Source of the DNA: Clonostachys chloroleuca
Taxonomy: Eukaryota > Ascomycota > Sordariomycetes > Hypocreales > Bionectriaceae
Assembly: GCA_037952775.1 (NCBI GenBank)
Contig: JBANAY010000003.1
Span: forward strand, 31,062,001-31,126,000
Length of the DNA: 64,000 nt
Reading direction: 5' to 3'
Below, in pieces: positions 58,883-64,000 of this stretch (within the stretch, counting starts at the first letter, position 1; every line of letters starts with the position of its first letter). Below the pieces are notes generated by a model. The model was not told the origin of the DNA. It worked only from the letters and a program-made list of their open reading frames with translations, and made no database searches. A program made the position numbers and the translations under genes.

Positions 58883-59701
58883 ATGACTCTCCTGAACAAG
58901 ATCCCGTTCGTCCTTGTGGCGTTTTCTTCTCTCACAACCGCTGGGACCCTATTCTCTGCCGACTTCTCAAGCGGTCTCGAGCCCTTCAAGGCGTGCAATG
59001 TGAAAGCGCCATCAACAGTCAAAGTTGTTGACGGCACCCTCGAGTTCTTCTTTGATGAGACTGGCTTTGATGGCACTCGCAATGATAAAGGTGTTGAGAT
59101 TTGTGTCTTTCAAGAGGGAACTACAACCAACGTCCAGCAAATGAAGAAGGAAGGATGGCAGGGCTTCAAAATCTTCGTCCCGTCTGGTAAGTTCCCGGCG
59201 GACAAGCAAACCATCTTCTCTCAGCAGTTCTGCCCTGGCGGCTGCTCGTCTTGGTGTGGGACTCTTGAGATCTCGGGCAATTCTGTCATCGCAGCTCACA
59301 GGACCGGATGCGTTGACCCTACAACCGCTACAATTGTAAAGGATATCAAGAGGGACACTTGGCATGACGTTGTAGTCCGTATGAAGGTGTCGCGAGAAGG
59401 TCGCGGGGCGTATGAAGTCTGGTGGGATGGCGCCAACGTATACAGCAAGAAGGATATTAACGTTGGGTTTGGCACATGGGATGGGGACACTTTGGGTGGC
59501 TGGTACTTCAAGAATGGCCAATATGCCTACGGTACGTAACTCCCAACGCTCCTATGAGCACACATGAACCCTGCTCACACACTCGGCTATGTAGACAGCG
59601 AAAACTACAGTGATGCACAGAGAACGCTGTATTTAGATGACGTCAAGTGGTATGAGACCGATTCGGGAGAGACTGACGGATATAACAAGGTTGCCCCGTG
59701 A
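58883..59701 (+). CDS. Secreted polysaccharide lyase, PL20 glucuronan-lyase-like
   Basis: Two exons (58883-59531, 59595-59701) give 251 residues. Signal peptide: MTLLNKIPFVLVAFSSLTTAG. The mature protein is about 230 residues, the size of fungal glucuronan lyases of family PL20, and reads like a concanavalin-type beta-jelly-roll: GWQGFKIFVPSGKFPAD, KQTIFSQQFCPGGCSSWCG, DTWHDVVVRMKVSREGRG, YEVWWDGANVYSKKDINVG, FGTWDGDTLGGWYFKNGQYA and a final RTLYLDDVKWYE strand. Cysteines (CPGGCSSWCG and others) likely form disulphides. Assignment to PL20 rather than PL14 or a related heparin-lyase-like family is from overall pattern, not from a proven catalytic set. It is the first of three co-directional secreted enzymes. 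Confidence 0.7.
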
Positions 59702-60608
59702 AAGCACGCGGCTACTCTGGCTAAGATTTTGCGTTTTGGATATCATATTGCACATTTGATAGGATGTCTAGGTTTTTTTACGGCCAATACTCAACCAAGA
59801 AGCTGGCGTTCACCCAAACGATGATGCAAGCTTGGAGTTCGTAAGTGTGCACCATTAGCTTGCAGACGAGCAAATGTAGATGTGCGAGAGTAAAAGAGAA
59901 AAGGTGTACTGTATTTCTAGTCTTGATCTCCAGCTTGGCATTTCTCATATTCGAGTACATTTTCGTAGTACCCTTAGCAGCACTTGTTCATTAAGGATAA
60001 CTAGGTAAAATTAGGCTACACATCTCTATCTTGTGGGAAGCTTCGCCGTTCTTGATCTTATAAAGTCCAAAGGCACCTCGCGACATGAGATTGCTTTCTC
60101 AACGCGACCTAACCACCACTTGCGATCCTACAAAGCGTATTTGACGCAAAAGGAGCGTCGAAATTCGACACCGGTACCGGGCCGTGACTTGCCCCGGAGC
60201 AGGGATGTCACTCCGGCCGGAATGCTGATCAGTGGAGGGACCCTAAGCTGAGTCCACTTCCACTGCATTGGCACAGGACCTCGAAACGCGGCATGTAGGT
60301 CACCGGCTTCCTTTCCGCCGCTCACTTCCACTTCTAAGAAGGTTAGTTTTCGCCATGTTGTTTATAAGTTCAGTGGACAAAGCAAGCAGGATACTCGTGC
60401 CGGAAGGCCAGGAGCGCAGTTGGACGACAGGGAATTGCCAAAAGCGTCGTTTAGCGCATTGCTAAATGTAAGGTCACTGTCCAGGTTAGTCTTGGAACTG
60501 TTTCTGCATCTTCATTCTCTGAATACAAAGCCATTCATGGACTTGACATGATGAAGGTAAGAGCTGGTCCCTAAAGTATCCGTGAAACGTGGACACTGGT
60601 TCTAGCTG
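59702..60608. other. Intergenic, no gene seen
   Basis: 907 bp between two secreted-enzyme genes. Nothing recognised. Confidence 0.45.
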
Positions 60609-61854
60609 TTGATCGCCCCCTTAACGTTCAAGAAACAGACAATTTCGTTACTTTATTCCATTGCGGCCGCCTGGCTGGTTCCTGTGTATACCCAGGTGGG
60701 CCCCTTCTTCCCCGTTCACCACAGCGGCGCATACGACGTCAAATTCACCAAGACCTTCAACTATGAATTCAAGCACCCAGGTATCGACTTCACCCACGAC
60801 GACCTGGAAAGAGTTCGTGAGGGAGCCATGCAGCAGCAGGAGCCCTGGAAATCGGCATGGGAACGCTTTATCGCTCTACCGGGCGCCAGCTCAAACTACA
60901 CCATGTCCGAAGTGATGGAGGAGATTAGTCGAGGCGTTGTTACCACAAACCGTGGCTTCGAGAGAGATGGCTGGGCTGCACTGTACAACACAATTGCTTG
61001 GTACATAACTCGAGATCAAGCCCATTTTGACAAGGCATCATCCATCATCAATGCTTGGGGGACAACTCTAAAGCGCTTCACCGGCCTCGACAAGTCCTTG
61101 GGAATTCACGGGGGCTTGGCTTTTGTTAATGCCGCGGAGATTCTCAGAAGTGAAGGGGGCTGGATTGAGGAAGGAGAGTCATACAGAGGTAGCACCGGCT
61201 TCTCGGGCATGCTCTACCGGGTGATGGCTCCGGCCGTCGTGTCTATCGGCCAGTCTAATTACGGGATCGCCATGGTACAATCATTAATGGCAATCTCAAT
61301 CTACCTTGAAGACGTTGTTATGTGGAATTACGCAATGAATGAGTACCAGAATAACGTCTGTGGAGGTATCAAGGGACTCATACATCCCCAGACTGGGCAG
61401 TCCTCCGAGTCTGGTCGCGACCAAGGTGAGCATCTGCCCATTACACTTTCGCCCGTTCGACATTGCTGCTACATGCTGACTGCTGCCCTTAGGTCATGTC
61501 CAATTTGGTCTTAGTATTGGTCTTCATGCCTCCCTGATCGTGTGGAATCAGGGTCATGACCTGTTCCATTTCGAGAATAGTACTTTGCGCCGAGGACTCG
61601 AATACTCGGCCAAGTACAATGCAAATGAGACTGTGCCATACGGCCCAAGATATGCACGGTGCAACTCTCGGTTGGTTGCTGGGCCCTGGCCCAAAATTTC
61701 CGAGGTTGGCCGCAGCGAGTTGTCTACCTGGTGGCTTGCGGCGAGGGAATTCTATACCAAGGTGCTTAGGGAGCACGTGCCTTCGGTGGAAAGGCTTACG
61801 AACTTGGAGAACTACAGCCCGGATCCGTTCTACGAGCTCATGTACTCACGTTGA
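60609..61854 (+). CDS. Secreted alginate-lyase-domain protein (chondroitin AC/alginate lyase fold)
   Basis: Two exons (60609-61425, 61493-61854) give 392 residues. The N-terminus is a signal sequence (TISLLYSIAAAWLVPVYTQ). The alpha/alpha-toroid part follows: DFTHDDLERVREGAMQQQEP, a repeated helix pattern with FERDGWAALYNTIAWYITRD, then INAWGTTLKRFTGLDKSLG and GLAFVNAAEILR. The family hallmark ESGRDQGHVQFGL is split by the intron (GRDQ before, GHVQ after). Relatives (alginate lyase domain, Pfam PF05426 type) cleave uronic-acid polymers by beta-elimination; fungal members are numerous and mostly uncharacterised. Asn-rich GGIKGLIHPQTGQSSESG precedes the motif. No disruption seen. Together with the PL20-like enzyme upstream it points to a uronan or similar polysaccharide as substrate, which is inference. 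Confidence 0.82.
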
Positions 61855-62317
61855 GCGATTGCAACATTGGGTAGCGATGTGGCGGCAGACTACGTTCGAT
61901 ATTATTGAGAAATGGAGTGGAATCGCATAGCATTTAAACTCTATCATCCGGGAAGAAGCGTAATCCTCAGAGGATACTTAAGCATTCTCCGAGTACCAGC
62001 GCTTCTAGCATAAGTAATTGAAGGCAGCCGAGTTTCATTTTGCAACGACAAATCTTCAATTAGCCTTTACCGGGTAAATGTGTTAGGGTATTGCCATCGG
62101 ACCGTGATATATGAATATACATAGAGGCCTTCCCCTTTGGAATCTACGTGTTCCCCCACATTCAGATATCAAGCATTAGTTCGTTGAATGGACCGGAGCA
62201 ACTGCCGGTTGGCAGCCCGGTATTGGATAACTATGACAGTTATTTATGAACAAATCCAAGGCATCAATGTGCGTCTACCAAAATTATTTTACTAGGGCGC
62301 TTGTGTCATAATTCGTC
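61855..62317. other. Intergenic, no gene seen
   Basis: 463 bp between two co-directional secreted-enzyme genes. Nothing recognised. Confidence 0.45.
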
Positions 62318-64000
62318 ATGAGATCACGTAGTATTTGGACATCTCTGTTGTCCGTCATGCTGCTCCCCAGCGCGAGCATATCGACTCTAGCGGAGGCCCA
62401 TGACAATGGTCAGTCTGTGATCTCTTACACGTTTACACAAAACGAGTTCTTAGCCAGGAAGCGTTTCTAGATCTCGTGCCTTTCAAATTTGACAACCTCC
62501 CACTTGGAGCTGTGAAGCCCATGGGATGGTTCCGTGATCAAATGACGCTGTCCGCGGAAGGACTTGGTGGCCATCTGTTCGACTTCTATCGCTATGTCCA
62601 CCGGTCAACATGGCTTGGCGGTGAATACGAGTACAGTGAGCTCAACGAAGCGGCACCCTACTGGTTCAACTACATAGTCCCGCTAGCTTGGACCCTCGAT
62701 GATCAGCGTCTGAAAGACCAGGCAAAAGCATTCCTCGACTATACCCTCGACACGCAGGCAGAGGACGGCTGGCTAGGTCCAGAGACCACGCGGCAGACAA
62801 GAGGCATCTGGACACGATCACTATTAGCGTTTGGCCTAACTGTAAGACCGTTATCTACAGCCCATCATACTTATAATTTTGTGCCATCTTAACTAATTCG
62901 TTTCTCTATAGCAATAAGCAGAATCTGACCCGGCCGAAACTGACAGGATTGTGACTGCTCTGCACAAATTCGTCGACCTTGCTCATAGCATGCTAAAGAA
63001 CAACTTTACCGGCCTGATTCAAGATCATTCACAAGGTGACAATTTCGATCCCTGGGGCTTTGGGGTGTCGCGGACTCATGAGCTGCCAATTTCACTGATG
63101 TGGCTTTACGAGAAGCACCCACGCCAAAATAATGAAGTCATACTAGAAACCATTGACCTTATGGTTGAAGGTGGGAGGTTAGGAAATTGTGACTGGACCA
63201 CGTTCTTTGTAGATGGCACGTTTCCCAAAGACACAAACTTCAAATCGAGTGGCTTTACCCACGGCGTCAACCTAGCACAGGGTGAGACACCCAGTCAACA
63301 AAACGGATCATCGCGATGACTAAATTTGCCAATGTAGGACTCCATTATCCAAGTGTTCTTGTTCGCTGTACCAAGAATGAGAGCCTCGTTCAACAAACAC
63401 ATGATGCGGTGGACATGACTCTGCAATATCACACCTCCCTATCTGGTACTATCATTGGAGACGAGCACTTTGACGCTCAGAGTCCTCAGAGAAGGTAACT
63501 ACACAACATTTTCCCCAGGGCATTTGTCTCAATTGGCACGATTTTGACATCTCTGACTAATTCTGAACTTTGCATGGCCGTGGAATCCATGTTCTCATAT
63601 ACCTACCTATACCGGTACCACGGTACGAATCTAATCGCAGACCGTGCGGAGTTGGCTGCGTTCAATGCGCTCCCTGCTGCCATGAGCCCTGACTGTGAAT
63701 TGTGTGAATATGAACCAGCAGCAAGATTGCCAACGTGTTAAAATCAATCTTCCATTCATAGGGTGGTCTCATCAGTACGTGACGCAAACCAATCAGCCGT
63801 GGTCTCGGAATCTGACGGAGGACCCGTACTTCAACGTTGCCACGTACTCAAACACGTTCGGACTCGAGCCCAACTTTGTCAGTGAATTTCCAGATCCCCC
63901 ATTATCGAAAGGACCTCCTTCGTGCTATACTAACGTAGTCGCAGCCATGCTATACCGTTAATCACCCTCAGGCCTACCCCAAGTACGTCTCGTCAGCTTT
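62318..64000 (+). CDS. Secreted GH127-like glycoside hydrolase, 3' partial, one in-frame stop
   Basis: Seven exons can be read before the window ends: 62318-62408, 62462-62841, 62912-63281, 63338-63494, about 63521-63694, 63762-63877 and 63945 onward. A signal peptide (WTSLLSVMLLPSASISTLA) leads to FKFDNLPLGAVKPMGWFRDQ, the start of fungal GH127-like (former DUF1680) enzymes; helices of the alpha/alpha barrel follow. Later motifs are ELCMAVESMFSYTYLYRYHG (acidic ligand Glu of the family), MSPDWWSHQYVTQTNQPW and NFPCYTVNHPQAYPKYV. Two oddities: TAA at 62915-62917, second codon after the second intron, where relatives have an amino acid; and Tyr where the family usually has the second Cys of a Cys-Cys pair next to the catalytic centre. 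Both suggest decay, though a different splice is possible for the first. Family enzymes act on beta-L-arabinofuranosides. Confidence 0.7.

Overview
The window is nuclear DNA of a filamentous ascomycete (Pezizomycotina). Genes are split by short GT-AG introns of about 50-80 bp, intergenic gaps run from 0.3 to 1.7 kb, there is one nuclear tRNA-Thr, and the families are typical of these fungi: PTH11/rhodopsin-domain membrane proteins, a NACHT NLR, F-box/ankyrin proteins, a SLIP-GC-like GTPase, PDR ABC transporters and many dehydrogenases. I cannot name the genus.

Layout. 0-13 kb holds two rhodopsin-domain genes, a NACHT NLR with one frameshift, a seven-helix-type membrane protein and a dynamin/SLIP-GC-like GTPase. 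13-26 kb holds an aldo/keto reductase, a flavin monooxygenase with an NTF2-like N-terminus, an inositol-dehydrogenase-like Gfo/Idh enzyme, an unrecognised zinc-finger protein with 22-residue repeats, and a CorA-like metal transporter. 27-41 kb is a secondary-metabolism-like block: MFS exporter, decayed reading frames, a dead P450, an intact P450 and a PDR/ABCG pump carrying a pure (ACA)32 codon tract. A CpG-free, TA-rich 0.4 kb island follows. 42-55 kb holds an F-box-like/ankyrin protein, a second Gfo/Idh enzyme, a coiled-coil protein with a PIP-box-like peptide, tRNA-Thr(UGU), a second MFS transporter, a broken small secreted protein, a third (broken) rhodopsin-domain gene with a 19-bp minisatellite in an intron, and an atypical SDR. 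55-64 kb holds an unrecognised protein interrupted by one stop and then three co-directional secreted carbohydrate-active enzymes: a PL20-like lyase, an alginate-lyase-fold enzyme and a GH127-like enzyme cut by the window end.

A striking property is decay. About nine of roughly 25 genes carry a stop or frameshift. Three frameshifts (NLR, aldo/keto reductase, ankyrin protein) are each repaired by one extra base in a G5/C5 run; this may be slippage or a sequence error. Others are in-frame stops, often explicable by C-to-T or G-to-A change. The best candidates for new biology are the repeat/zinc-finger protein at 22 kb and the polysaccharide-lyase/GH127 cluster at 59-64 kb.
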